Assembly (NCBI RefSeq): GCF_000426545.1
Contig: NZ_AUFO01000001.1
Location: forward strand, 186,001 to 250,000
Direction of reading: 5' to 3'
Source of the DNA: Paenibacillus massiliensis subsp. panacisoli DSM 21345
Lineage (GTDB): Bacteria; Bacillota; Bacilli; Paenibacillales; Paenibacillaceae
Length of the DNA: 64,000 bases
Shown here: one piece after another, positions 28,962 to 40,025 of the stretch
How the letters are laid out: each line of letters opens with the position of its first letter
How positions within the stretch are numbered: position 1 is the first letter of the stretch
Made by a program: the position numbers and the translations under genes
The notes under the pieces: generated by a model
Database searches by the model: none
What the model was told of the DNA's origin: nothing
Seen by the model: only the letters and a program-made list of their open reading frames with translations

Positions 28962-29903
28962 TCAACCTATGTGAAGCACGGCTTTGCCGGAGAATTTCCG
29001 TTCCATCATGTTACGGGCAACGGTGTCAATTTCGGTCCAAGGCGCCTCCACTTCGATCCGGGGGATTAACCGCTTATCTGTTACCATCCGGGCTAGCAAA
29101 CTCAGATCGTCCACCGCTGATTGACGAGTGAGTTCCTCACCTAGAAAGAAGCTGTACAAGGTTCTGCCTCCGCTGGTCACCAGATTCATCATATCGATCG
29201 TTGCGGTATTTGAAGAGGAAAATCCTACCGCAACGCAAACCCCTTGGGGCGCTAACTGCGGCAGCAACGCCGCCAGTGTATCGCCGCCTACTGAATCGAT
29301 GATCAGATCGTACGGTCCAAATTTACGGGCTGATGAAATTAGGGAATATCCAACGATCACTTCGTCGGTTCCTACCTCCCGAACAAGCTCAGCCTTCTCT
29401 TCCGTGCTTGCCGTACCTACAACGTATGCGCCGGATTGGACTGCAAGCTGATGGGCGAATAGCCCAACTCCGCCGTTAGAGCCTGTAATGAAAATGCGTT
29501 TGCCAAGCAGCATGCCGCCTTTGCGGAGTGCATAAAGAGCCGTGAGCCCTGCTACGGGGAGGGTAGCCGCCTCCGTAAAAGTGAGTTTGTCTGGGATTTC
29601 GGCCAACAACGATACGGGAGCAGCCACTTGCTCGCTCCAGGCTCCCATCGGGAGCAGACCAACAACCCTGGCCCCTTTTTGCGGTCCTGCGCCGTTCTCA
29701 GCCTGCTCGATGACAATCCCGGCGAAATCCCAGCCAGGACGACTAGGTATTTCCTGATTTTTAGCGTCACTCACTTCACCGCGGTTGAGTGAGACGGCCT
29801 TCACTTGCACAAGTGCTTCCCAAGGCTTGGCCTGCGGGGCGTCAACTTCCTTGAACGCCAAATGTGACGGGGCATGCGGATCAACTACAATAGTACGAAT
29901 CAT
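28962..29903 (-). CDS. Zinc-independent alcohol dehydrogenase-like oxidoreductase (quinone oxidoreductase type, MDR)
   Basis: A 313-aa medium-chain reductase. The N-terminal GroES-like domain has RPGWDFAGIV, and the NADPH Rossmann fold carries ITGSNGGVGLFAHQLA (about residues 137-152) and DLIIDSVGG. Zinc-binding Cys residues are absent, placing it with NADPH:quinone or enone reductases. The substrate is unknown. It is divergent from an XRE/MmyB-type regulator gene that may control it, and lies next to the MerR-SDR pair, making a small redox or detoxification island. Confidence 0.87.
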   Translation of the reverse strand: MIRTIVVDPHAPSHLAFKEVDAPQAKPWEALVQVKAVSLNRGEVSDAKNQEIPSRPGWDFAGIVIEQAENGAGPQKGARVVGLLPMGAWSEQVAAPVSLLAEIPDKLTFTEAATLPVAGLTALYALRKGGMLLGKRIFITGSNGGVGLFAHQLAVQSGAYVVGTASTEEKAELVREVGTDEVIVGYSLISSARKFGPYDLIIDSVGGDTLAALLPQLAPQGVCVAVGFSSSNTATIDMMNLVTSGGRTLYSFFLGEELTRQSAVDDLSLLARMVTDKRLIPRIEVEAPWTEIDTVARNMMERKFSGKAVLHIG

Positions 29904-30024
29904 ATCGGTTTTCCTCCATGTTGGTTATGGTCATTAGATGACCTTCATTTCAATGAGGAGTATACTTTAAATAAAGGTTCGGCCCAAGTGCAGAACTACA
30001 CTTCATAAGAGAAGGGAAGAGAAG

Positions 30025-30903
30025 ATGGATATAGATATGGAGAATTCCAGACATAGAATCGTAATGGGAGAAATTGAAGCCCTGCGGATAAAACGTCAGC
30101 AAAAGCTTGTCGATCTACCTCAACCGTCCTTGAAACGATTTACTCAACAAGAGCTGAACGACGAGGCTTTTCCTTCGTATAAAAATCTGCTGGTTGGACG
30201 TACCCGCCGCATACCGACCCGCCAGACGATCATAAATATTGCAGAATATCTTGAGTGTACATCCGACGAGCGTAACGATTTACTTATGGCAGCCGGTTAT
30301 CTTCCAATTCAGACGGAATTGTATGGACGGTCGTTGGAACGTGCATTAGAGTGGGCTCAGCAAACGATGAGAAGTATTCCTTTTCCCGCCATGGTCGTAA
30401 CACATACTCAGGACATTAAGGGATTAAATGAGCCGTTTCATCAATTGTTCGAAATTCCTCTCGACCGTTCATATGATGGTTTAATGAATAGGGTTGATTT
30501 ACATTTTAATTCTGGTCTTCCTATCCGGTCCCGCTCCACGTTTGATAAGGCGTCGTTTCAGCAGTGGGAGGAGCACATCATAAACGGAATACAAGCATTT
30601 AAGAGTGAGCACATGCTCTCGCGTTATGATGCTTGGTATCAAAAATTGCTGGATAGAGTTCGGAAATATAACGCGTGCGAATATCTGAGTGTGCCGGATG
30701 TAAGGGGAAATGCTGATCAAACACAAACAATTCTAGCCAGAATGGAAAGCTCCGGAGACCTTATTCCCGTACGCTACAGACAGGTTTCGATCTCTGCAGG
30801 TGGCCGCTTATATCCGCAAATTGAGGTTTTCCTGCCGGTAGATTCTGCCGCGCGCACAGTTTTTGGGAAACTGGGATGTCCAACTGATTGTGCATTTGTC
30901 TAA
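30025..30903 (+). CDS. XRE-type regulator with MmyB-like ligand-binding domain
   Basis: A 292-aa protein. The N-terminal 95 residues resemble a helix-turn-helix (PSYKNLLVGRTRRIPTRQTIINIAEYLECTSDERNDLLMAAGYLP), with the AGYLP ending typical of XRE regulators. The remainder resembles the PAS-like MmyB domain (FPAMVVTHTQDIKGLNEPFHQLFEIPL), thought to bind fatty acids or other small ligands. It is divergent from the MDR oxidoreductase and is its likely regulator. GGGAAGAGAAG precedes the ATG. Confidence 0.72.
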   Translation: MDIDMENSRHRIVMGEIEALRIKRQQKLVDLPQPSLKRFTQQELNDEAFPSYKNLLVGRTRRIPTRQTIINIAEYLECTSDERNDLLMAAGYLPIQTELYGRSLERALEWAQQTMRSIPFPAMVVTHTQDIKGLNEPFHQLFEIPLDRSYDGLMNRVDLHFNSGLPIRSRSTFDKASFQQWEEHIINGIQAFKSEHMLSRYDAWYQKLLDRVRKYNACEYLSVPDVRGNADQTQTILARMESSGDLIPVRYRQVSISAGGRLYPQIEVFLPVDSAARTVFGKLGCPTDCAFV

Positions 30904-30918
30904 TCTGACACTTCTAGC

Positions 30919-31150
30919 GTGTATCAGACTAACATTATTTTTGATGAATATCATTTCATTGATTACCGCATGCAGAAGGAAGATGCCCAGCGATTCATTC
31001 ACAACGCTGGCTATGAAGTTGAAACAAGTACTATTTATGATGGTATAGGCATTAATCGTTTTGCCTACGAATCTCATTCTAGACTTGATTACGCCGCGCT
31101 GGTTCAAGGCTACCTTTTCCCCTTGTCATTGTCGTGCAGAAATAATGAAT
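30919..31150 (+). pseudogene. Possible remnant of an unidentified gene
   Basis: The frame reads YHFIDYRMQKEDAQRFIHNA and YEVETSTIYDG, with coding-like composition, starting at a GTG with no ribosome site and running into a transcription terminator at 31156 before its stop at 31213-31215. I do not recognise the family. It may be a fragment or chance. Confidence 0.25.
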
Positions 31151-31155
31151 TTTTT

Positions 31156-31182
31156 AGACCGCCTTCAATGGCGGTCTTTCTA
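31156..31182 (+). terminator. Intrinsic terminator
   Basis: AGACCGCC (31156-31163) pairs perfectly with GGCGGTCT (31170-31177) around TTCAAT and is followed by TTC. It lies inside the degenerate region and may end transcription of the XRE-type regulator gene. Confidence 0.65.
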
Positions 31183-31249
31183 TGCTCGGCGGATGCTAGC
31201 TATTCATTTTATTGAATTAACGGGACACTATAGCTCATTGACACCAAGA

Positions 31250-31447
31250 AAGCCGTTGACCAATGTGAACGCACCCCAAAATCTCAATGGTAAATCGCCG
31301 GAGGTGGTCGATTCGTTCCGTCGAATGAACGCGTTCGGACGGCTCGGTGAAAAGGAGGATATTGCGAATGCGCTCGAGTTGCTCGTCAGTGACAGAGCCC
31401 ATTGGATAACGGGACAGACGATTCGCATTAACGGCAGGTTTAATTGA
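31250..31447 (+). pseudogene. C-terminal remnant of a short-chain dehydrogenase
   Basis: The last residues of this frame read GRLGEKEDIANALELLVSD and HWITGQTIRINGRF, the near-universal C-terminal block of classical SDR enzymes. The nucleotide-binding and catalytic parts are absent, and the frame upstream bears no resemblance to an SDR, so only the tail of about 50-60 residues survives. It is unrelated in frame and strand to the intact SDR at 27240-28097. Confidence 0.75.
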
Positions 31448-31784
31448 TATTGTGGAAAGTGGTTCTGAGAAAGGAGAGGCGAACGAACAGCGGGAAGTAG
31501 TGTTGTTGGTTGACTCTCTTTTTTCGTGCAATTAGGACACGAAAAAGAAGTCGACATACTTGCCGTTAAAGACAACGCGGAGAGCCGTATCTTACCATAC
31601 TGAACTAACTGGAAACAATAGCGCAAGTTAAAATGAAGGTTAGGAGTGGGGACTTGGTTCTATCGACTCCCAGATTAGTAGCGCACCAGCGTCTTCGAGT
31701 ACTTGGAACAGGACCTTTCGCTTCTCTAGAAGAAAGTGTAAATTAATATCATGAGAAGTATTTGATCTGGATGGGAGTTTAAAG

Positions 31785-32111
31785 ATGGCCTATAGAATTG
31801 TTGGAGACTTAGAAAATAAATTGATCATCTACGGGTACAGGAAGCCCCTGGGTTCGCGCACGTATTTACCTTTTCTCCCTGAAGCTATCGCTAATGAATT
31901 TATAGATGCTACAGTGGTACTAGAGCGCGCCAGTAAAGAACAGGAGATTTATCAAATTTATTACTGGATTGAAGGAGATGGAGAATTCGTGTTGCGAATC
32001 ATTGTCTCGTATTTCGATGATTCAATCACCATCCTCGCAGATGAGGCTAAAATAGCGGTGCGAGCCTATATGGCTCTTTGCGAAAGTTTAGAACGTTGGA
32101 AGTCACAGTGA
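31785..32111 (+). CDS. Small protein of unknown function
   Basis: A soluble protein of 108 aa, not recognised. It begins MAYRIVGDLENKLIIYGY and contains alternating hydrophobic strands (YQIYYWIEGDGEFVLRIIVSYFDDSITILADEA) and a C-terminal helix ending in ERWKSQ. There is no signal peptide or membrane segment. GGGAG lies about nine bases before the ATG, and a very strong terminator follows, so it looks like a functional single-gene unit. A+T-rich composition and its place beside a degenerate region suggest it is accessory. Confidence 0.6.
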   Translation: MAYRIVGDLENKLIIYGYRKPLGSRTYLPFLPEAIANEFIDATVVLERASKEQEIYQIYYWIEGDGEFVLRIIVSYFDDSITILADEAKIAVRAYMALCESLERWKSQ

Positions 32112-32142
32112 AGCTAACGGGAAGCGTTAGTTAAATGAGAAC

Positions 32143-32192
32143 AGCGGGAGACCAAGACTTTTTAATCAAGTCTTGGTCTCCCGCTGCTTTTT
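32143..32192. terminator. Strong bidirectional terminator
   Basis: AGCGGGAGACCAAGACTT (32143-32160) pairs with its perfect complement at 32168-32185, followed by GCTTTTT on the plus side. It lies between the 108-aa gene and the convergent lacZ gene. Confidence 0.88.
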
Positions 32193-32296
32193 ACTAGTGG
32201 ATGTCTAACATTTTTTCTGCTGACTGATCAAGTGAATGATATGCCTGAAACTAACCCAGTAACTCAGTGAACGGGGTTCATCCACAATGTCGCTCC

Positions 32297-35374
<3,078 letters not shown>

Positions 35375-35394
35375 TCACTGTAATAACACATCTG

Positions 35395-35462
35395 ATTATA
35401 TAGACAAAGTGAGTTAATACATAGGTGGTAAATGGACATTTAACCTCACAAAAAGGACATTT
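35395..35462 (-). promoter_or_regulatory. lacZ promoter region with AraC-type direct repeat
   Basis: On the plus strand GGACATTT occurs at 35434-35441 and 35455-35462, exactly 21 bases apart, the two-turn spacing used by AraC-family proteins. On the minus strand, 33 bases further down, lies TATAAT (35400-35395), the lacZ -10, without a good -35. The arrangement fits activation of lacZ by the divergent AraC regulator. Confidence 0.5.
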
Positions 35463-35481
35463 TATCTAAGGAGGCAATACA

Positions 35482-36348
35482 GTGGAGAAGCTGGGGCTAC
35501 GAATCAATCTGTATCAGCAAAGCCCGGAGGGGATGCCAATTCAGCTATATACTATTGGGGTGGAGCCTCAAGCGCCTATGACGCGACCGCAGGGCTTCTC
35601 AGCGATGCAATGCATGATTTCGCTCCAGGGGAGCGGGGTATTTCGAATCTATGGGGAGGAGGAATGGTCGGCTATTCCCGAGCACAGTCTGCTGTATATA
35701 CCTGCTGGGCTGCCGCATGAATACATGGCGCTGGATCAGCAGCATTGGCTGTTGGGATTCGTCACCTTCACGGAGCGAAGAGAGGGATGGATGGCCGAAT
35801 TAGGCTTCGGGCAGCAGCCTTATTGTATGCCATTGACCGAGGTGGATTCCCTGTATGCACGAATGGAGGAGATGTGGGAGATTACAGGGGAGCGTCCTCA
35901 GCTGTGGAAGTCTGCCGAGCTGCTGCTATCATTCTGCGTGGAGCTGCATCGGTTGCAGAAAGCGGAGAGAACGGACATCGTGCCGACACGTCAGCCGGAT
36001 AGTGTGGTAGAAGCGATTACCTCATTTCTGCATGATCATCTAGAGCGAGATTTCTCGCTTGATGAATTGTCAGCGTACATTGGATATTCAGCGAAGCAGA
36101 CGGTGCGGCTGTTCACAGGACGAGTAGGAATGACACCACATCAGTATTTGAAAAAAATACGTATGGAGACTGCCACTTGGCTACTTGATCATCAGCAGCA
36201 GATGACGGTGAAGGAGATTGCGCTTCATGTAGGGATGGAGCCGGACTATTTTACCCGTACCTTCAAGCAGACCTATACGGTCACGCCCTCGGAGCATCGC
36301 CAGCGCCAGCTTGACAAGAAGAAGCTCTGGACGCCAGGGAACCGATGA
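35482..36348 (+). CDS. AraC-family regulator (probable lacZ activator)
   Basis: A 288-aa protein with an N-terminal cupin-like sugar-sensing domain (QGSGVFRIYGEEEWSAIPEHSLLYIPAGLPHEY, about residues 50-85) and a C-terminal pair of helix-turn-helices (FSLDELSAYIGYSAKQTVRLFTGRVGMTPHQYLKKIRM and VKEIALHVGMEPDYFTRTFKQTYTVTPSEHR). The start is GTG at 35482 with AAGGAGG seven bases upstream. It is divergent from lacZ, whose promoter it probably controls in response to a galactoside. Confidence 0.88.
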   Translation: MEKLGLRINLYQQSPEGMPIQLYTIGVEPQAPMTRPQGFSAMQCMISLQGSGVFRIYGEEEWSAIPEHSLLYIPAGLPHEYMALDQQHWLLGFVTFTERREGWMAELGFGQQPYCMPLTEVDSLYARMEEMWEITGERPQLWKSAELLLSFCVELHRLQKAERTDIVPTRQPDSVVEAITSFLHDHLERDFSLDELSAYIGYSAKQTVRLFTGRVGMTPHQYLKKIRMETATWLLDHQQQMTVKEIALHVGMEPDYFTRTFKQTYTVTPSEHRQRQLDKKKLWTPGNR

Positions 36349-36574
36349 TTTCATGATCCATGGGCATCTGCCCATATGTACTTAATAAAGCCAAAAGGGG
36401 AAGGGGATCTACCATACCCATACCGTAAGGAAACCCATGCTGTTAGGAAGCTCATTTTATGGATGATCAATGGAAGAAAACTTGTGTATGACAGGGAATC
36501 ATTGCAGATAATGCTATTTTTGCGACGAGCCGGGCACACTAGCAGGGACAACTTGTAGCGAAAGAGGGACGTTC

Positions 36575-36739
36575 ATGCAGTGGATTTATTTCGGTAAGCT
36601 GTATACAACAAAGTTCCAAGCCGGCTGCCTGGCCAAGCGTCTTGAGGAGGACGGATGGATGTACGGATATCAGGACCCCAAGGCCGTGGAGATCTATCAG
36701 TCACGCAGGGGGCGCTACGGCGTTCGCTTCATACCGTGA
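36575..36739 (+). CDS. Small hypothetical protein, 54 aa
   Basis: The frame from ATG 36575 reads MQWIYFGKLYTTKFQAG, then LAKRLEEDGWMYGYQDPKAV and ends RGRYGVRFIP. GAGGG lies about seven bases upstream. Codon use and G+C match the neighbouring genes, and the Tyr/Gly-rich compact pattern looks like a genuine small folded protein. No function is known to me and no operon partner is visible. Confidence 0.55.
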   Translation: MQWIYFGKLYTTKFQAGCLAKRLEEDGWMYGYQDPKAVEIYQSRRGRYGVRFIP

Positions 36740-36830
36740 TTGAAGGAATAGTATAGAAGGATTATTTTTTTGGAAAGATGAAATGGATGAAATCTGTATG
36801 GTGAACACAGCAAAAAAACATGAGATAAAG

Positions 36831-36865
36831 CAAAAATCCTCTCCTGAATGAACAGGAGAGGATTT
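36831..36865 (-). terminator. Terminator of tRNA(CAU)
   Basis: Read on the minus strand, AAATCCTCTCCTG and CAGGAGAGGATTT form a perfect 13-base stem with a six-base loop, followed by TTG. It lies just after the tRNA. Confidence 0.88.
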
Positions 36866-36873
36866 GCTATGTA

Positions 36874-36947
36874 TGGGCCCTGAGGGACTCGAACCCCCGA
36901 CCAATCGGTTATGAGCCGACCGCTCTAACCAACTGAGCTAAGGGCCC
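36874..36947 (-). tRNA. tRNA with CAU anticodon (Ile2 or elongator Met)
   Basis: A complete cloverleaf on the minus strand. The acceptor GGGCCCT pairs with AGGGCCC, the D arm reads TTAGCTCAGTTGGTTAGAGC, the anticodon loop is CTCATAA and the T arm is GGGGGTTCGAGTCCC. CCA is not encoded. The D-arm region and CTCATAA loop resemble Bacillus tRNA-Ile2, in which the CAU anticodon is changed to lysidine, but elongator tRNA-Met cannot be excluded by eye. Confidence 0.92.
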
Positions 36948-37006
36948 TCAATGCTATGCTGTGTTGCTGATTATTTTTTAGGAAACATCAAACAGCGGCG
37001 TTAATT

Positions 37007-37036
37007 AATATACAACATTTTCATTTCATTCGTCAA
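37007..37036 (-). promoter_or_regulatory. Promoter of tRNA(CAU)
   Basis: On the minus strand TTGACG (37036-37031) and TATATT (37012-37007) are 18 bases apart, about 60 bases before the tRNA 5' end. Confidence 0.6.
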
Positions 37037-37286
37037 GTGTTTTTTTGACATCAGGCTATGACGGTCTCATGAACAATGCTGAACAGCTTTTATTAAAATT
37101 TTAACAAGTATGACTTTTGGTACAGTTGTGGACAAATGTAGGGGACATAATGGGAGTTGAGAGGAAGGTCCTGTACTATTATGGGGATATTCGTCGCAAA
37201 AGCCTATAAAAAAGTTGAACGAATGTGCCTATAGGTCTAAATAATCGGGTCATATATGTCGAAATAGAACTTAAGGAGGGGGTTGT

Positions 37287-37454
37287 ATGAACTGGAATGC
37301 AATAAAGGTTAAGCTTGGCATGCGTCTTGGCATGCATCCTGCCAGATCAACGGAGGAAGGCAGCTTTACGACCGGGATCATCTGGGGACTCGTGCTCAGT
37401 GCGGTACTCTGGGTATCTATTATTGGCTGGATTTCAATGTTATTGAAGGTCTAA
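37287..37454 (+). CDS. Small single-helix membrane protein, 55 aa
   Basis: The frame begins MNWNAIKVKLGMRLGMHP and then has one hydrophobic segment of about 23 residues (GIIWGLVLSAVLWVSIIGWI). A very strong AAGGAGGGGG lies just before the ATG, and TTGAAC (37215) and TAAATA (37238) with a 17-base spacer give a possible promoter. The N-terminal part is basic and would stay in the cytoplasm. Function is unknown. Confidence 0.6.
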   Translation: MNWNAIKVKLGMRLGMHPARSTEEGSFTTGIIWGLVLSAVLWVSIIGWISMLLKV

Positions 37455-37848
37455 TAAGTAAACATTGTGCAGCTACAGAAGCTAACGCAAAGACGTAAAG
37501 GAGCAGCGAACAACGATAGCCCTGTTCCTGGAGGTAGCTGCAGACTACATATATCTGAAGTGAAATTATCTAAAACATAGTAGAAACGTTTTGTTATCGT
37601 AGGAATAAGTATCGAAATAGCCTTTAATTGTAGTAGTAAGCGATTAATTGTAGTAAAGCAATTAATTGTAGTAATACGAGAAAACACCGCCCAGAGATAT
37701 CTGTGGCGGTGTTTTGCTGTCTAAAAGAGGGGCTAGGATTGCATATCCGTTGTGCCTGCCTATAAACTCCTATAAAGCCTGTACACGCCTGTACCACGCC
37801 TGTAGCACCTTAGACCCATCCTGGTTGATAAGTAAGCCTAAGGGGACA
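37455..37848. other. Intergenic region with short repeats
   Basis: Contains AATTGTAGTA three times (about 37625-37675), a hairpin AAAACACCGCC (37681-37691)/GGCGGTGTTTT (37705-37715) that may end transcription of the 55-aa gene, and three degenerate CCTGTAC-type units (about 37776-37808). No gene seen. Confidence 0.5.
37681..37715 (+). terminator. Probable terminator hairpin
   Basis: An 11-base perfect stem, AAAACACCGCC and GGCGGTGTTTT, with a 13-base loop; the terminal TTTT is part of the stem. Confidence 0.6.
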
Positions 37849-38043
37849 TTATTCCTCCTCAGGTTCATGCTGGGTGTGCTCGCCACTAAAATCCTCTGCG
37901 AGCTTCTCCATTCCTTTGTTGACGGCTTCGTCAATCATATCGGTTGCTGCTGGACGGCTGGGGTCTACATCAGGGAGCTCATTGAACCCTGGAGCTCGCT
38001 CCTCCAATGGCTTGTCTTTCTCATGATTAGAAGCTTTGCTCAT
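37849..38043 (-). CDS. Small acidic hypothetical protein, 64 aa
   Basis: The protein is hydrophilic and acidic, starting MSKASNHEKDKPLEERAPG and ending in Glu-rich HEPEEE, with a possible helix MIDEAVNKGMEKLAEDF. GAGGTG lies six bases before the ATG. It has no signal peptide or membrane part and resembles intrinsically disordered small cytoplasmic or spore proteins, but no family is recognised. Confidence 0.6.
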   Translation of the reverse strand: MSKASNHEKDKPLEERAPGFNELPDVDPSRPAATDMIDEAVNKGMEKLAEDFSGEHTQHEPEEE

Positions 38044-38225
38044 CTATTACACCTCATTTCTTCGAAAAGAACTGTTTGTGATTCAAGTGATATTGTAAGT
38101 GAGCCAACACCTGAGCCTATATTGGAGACAAGTAATAAGTGAAACAACATAAAGTAATTTTTCGCTGACTTTACGATTCGCTATATGATGCTATTAACCG
38201 CATTCTTGATCTTGAATCAAAATGA

Positions 38226-38252
38226 AGCCGGAGAAGTTGTACCTCTCCGGCC
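38226..38252 (-). terminator. Probable terminator of the 56-aa gene
   Basis: GCCGGAGA and TCTCCGGC form an eight-base perfect stem with a nine-base loop; on the minus strand it is followed by TTCATTTT. Confidence 0.6.
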
Positions 38253-38265
38253 AGGTCCTTCGTGC

Positions 38266-38436
38266 TTATCTGTGTTCAACTCGGTGTTCAACCAAATCGA
38301 TGGTGCCCAGCACCAAATGGGCCAGACCAAATCCAAGAATGCCAGTGGCGGCGAGCTTGTACTTGCTTGCAAGCAGTACGGCTCCCGAGGCAGACACAAC
38401 GGTACCAAGAACGGTTGGAACTAACCCTTCACGCAT
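38266..38436 (-). CDS. Small membrane protein, 56 aa
   Basis: Reading the minus strand from ATG 38436 gives MREGLVPTVLGTVVSASG, then LLASKYKLAATGILGFGLAH and a polar end VEHRVEHR. The two hydrophobic stretches could make a short helical hairpin in the membrane. GAGGAG lies eight bases before the start and a hairpin terminator follows the stop. The composition is Gly/Ala/Leu-rich. Function unknown. Longer frames on the other strand over the same bases have no ribosome site. Confidence 0.65.
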   Translation of the reverse strand: MREGLVPTVLGTVVSASGAVLLASKYKLAATGILGFGLAHLVLGTIDLVEHRVEHR

Positions 38437-38600
38437 ACATAACACTCCTCACAGATCAGAATGAAAGACAGCATTATTGTGTGTTTAAGCGCAACAGGAT
38501 ATGCGTGGTTGTATTTGTGTGAAGTTTGAATTTGTTATAGGAGATAAATGCCTCGGGGTCTCCGCAAATACAGGATTTTTCAAAGGACTGAAAAAAATAC

Positions 38601-38629
38601 TTGCAAACATCTCTAATTTATCGTAAGAT
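38601..38629 (+). promoter_or_regulatory. Promoter of tRNA-Leu
   Basis: TTGCAA (38601-38606) and TAAGAT (38624-38629) with a 17-base spacer, about 80 bases before the tRNA. Confidence 0.6.
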
Positions 38630-38712
38630 ATGTTGGTGACCGCAAAACGGATATGAATTAAAAGCCTTCCAATTATTGCTTTGGATATAAGCGGAAGCAC
38701 ATATGATTTTAT

Positions 38713-38798
38713 GCCGGGGTGGCGGAATTGGCAGACGCACAGGACTTAAAATCCTGCGGTAGGTGACTACCGTACGGGTTCGACCCCCGTCCTCGGCA
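38713..38798 (+). tRNA. tRNA-Leu (UAA)
   Basis: A class II tRNA of about 86 bases. Acceptor GCCGGGG pairs with CCTCGGC, the anticodon loop is CTTAAAA with anticodon TAA, a long variable arm (GGTAGGTGACTACC) follows, and the T arm contains GGGTTCGACCCCC. CCA is not encoded. A terminator follows. Confidence 0.95.
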
Positions 38799-38811
38799 TC
38801 ATATTTTATCG

Positions 38812-38850
38812 AAAGAATCCCTTGATATTTAAGGGATTCTTTCTTTTTTT
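38812..38850 (+). terminator. Terminator of tRNA-Leu
   Basis: AAAGAATCCCTT (38812-38823) and AAGGGATTCTTT (38831-38842) form a 12-base perfect stem, followed by C and seven T. Confidence 0.9.
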
Positions 38851-38984
38851 AATAATTGAAGTTATACCACCTATAACAAAAGGCACGTACCTTAAGTTCA
38901 CTACTGGGGACAAGCAATTTTGTCAGAAGTGTCCCCAAGCCGCGTAGCCCCATCATCATTGCAACACGGTTCACGCCTTCACCC

Positions 38985-40025
38985 TTACCGAACAGATTTC
39001 TCCTGAATATACTTGCGATAGAGCGCAGGCGTGATCTCCTCGAACTTTTTGAAAATTTTGATAAAATACCCCGATTCATTGAATCCCAGCTCATCACTGA
39101 TCTGCGCGACGGGCATGTCGGTGACCTCTAGCAATTGCTTGGCCCATTTGATCTTCAGCCTTGCCAGATAAGTCGTGAAGTTCTCGCCAGTCTCCTTGGC
39201 GAACAACCTGCTGAAATAGCTTGGACTCAGGTGACATAGCTCGGCCATTTGTTTGAGCGTAATCTGTTCACTCTTGTGACTGTGTATGTATTCAAAAGCA
39301 GGCTGTAGCACCGGGCTTGTGATGTCAGTATCGCTCGGGCTGTTCTTGAGATAGGCATCTGCAATCGCGTTGGTCATCTCTTTTTTGATGGATTCGATAT
39401 TGCGAATGGAGTAGCCAGGCAGAATGGTGGACAGGTTCAATGTCTCCTGATTCCCGGAGGCTTTCTCGAACATTTCGACCAGCAAATGCTTGTTCAGCGC
39501 CTCCTCCACAATGTAGCTACAGAGTAGGGAGAGCATATTGGAGATGCTCACAATCTCATCATAGGTCATGACAGGCAACTGGTCGTAGTCGCTCTGTAAT
39601 TCCTCTAGCTTCCCGGCATGCATGGGCACGTTCTTAGAAGTGACGATCTGCTCCAGCTCAGTCCCTTTCTCGGGGTCGGCGAGCTTCACTTGTCCCGCCA
39701 TCACGGCGCCGATATATTTACCATCGATCGTAATGGGAATCGCAATATCTATAATATTGAAATGACAAAGATAGACGTAGGGTTCATTTAGTCGAACGGC
39801 TTCCAGACCGCCGCGCGCATCGCATTTTTGGCAGTAGGGAAGAAGCTCGGGATCTTGGCGAACATTCTGGCAGAAGGCCTGGCAGCTACTATGGCTGGTT
39901 ACGGGAATACCTTTATAATCCACGGTTAGTATCGCGAGCTTGGTCACCGTTGCAAGTGAGTCCTGTAGACGTTTCCATTTGTTAAGATCCAGAATTTTAT
40001 GAATATGCAGATATTCTTTGATCAT
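38985..40025 (-). CDS. PocR-domain AraC-family regulator of glycerol use
   Basis: The first 170 residues form a PocR sensory domain (ILTVDYKGIPVTSHSSCQAFCQ, PYCQKCDARGGLEAVRLNEPYVYLCHF, DIAIPITIDGKYIGAVMAGQV), with Cys/His residues typical of this PAS-like family linked to glycerol or propanediol sensing. The C-terminus carries two AraC helix-turn-helices (QMAELCHLSPSYFSRLFAKETG, ISDELGFNESGYFIKIFKKFEEIT). It is divergent from gldA-dhaKL and is the expected activator. The frame extends to 40091 without a ribosome site; GGGGGT precedes ATG 40025, while ATG 40040 is another option. Confidence 0.87.
   Translation of the reverse strand: MIKEYLHIHKILDLNKWKRLQDSLATVTKLAILTVDYKGIPVTSHSSCQAFCQNVRQDPELLPYCQKCDARGGLEAVRLNEPYVYLCHFNIIDIAIPITIDGKYIGAVMAGQVKLADPEKGTELEQIVTSKNVPMHAGKLEELQSDYDQLPVMTYDEIVSISNMLSLLCSYIVEEALNKHLLVEMFEKASGNQETLNLSTILPGYSIRNIESIKKEMTNAIADAYLKNSPSDTDITSPVLQPAFEYIHSHKSEQITLKQMAELCHLSPSYFSRLFAKETGENFTTYLARLKIKWAKQLLEVTDMPVAQISDELGFNESGYFIKIFKKFEEITPALYRKYIQEKSVR

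Larger units (their letters stand above)
30904..31784. other. Degenerate region with gene remnants
   Basis: This 880-base stretch has no intact gene that I can support. It contains coding-like fragments (30919-31215 and 31250-31447), a hairpin terminator at 31156-31182 and a short frame around 31520-31610 ending in VKDNAESRILPY. The mix of a clear SDR tail and unrelated frames suggests decay after rearrangement. Confidence 0.55.

Noticed and set aside
36376..36558. 60-codon frame after the AraC gene
   Set aside because: No good ribosome site, and an equally long frame lies on the other strand; composition does not favour either.
38185..38522. Overlapping plus-strand frames of 79-86 codons
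   Set aside because: They lie opposite the 56-aa minus-strand gene, which has the ribosome site, plausible protein and terminator.
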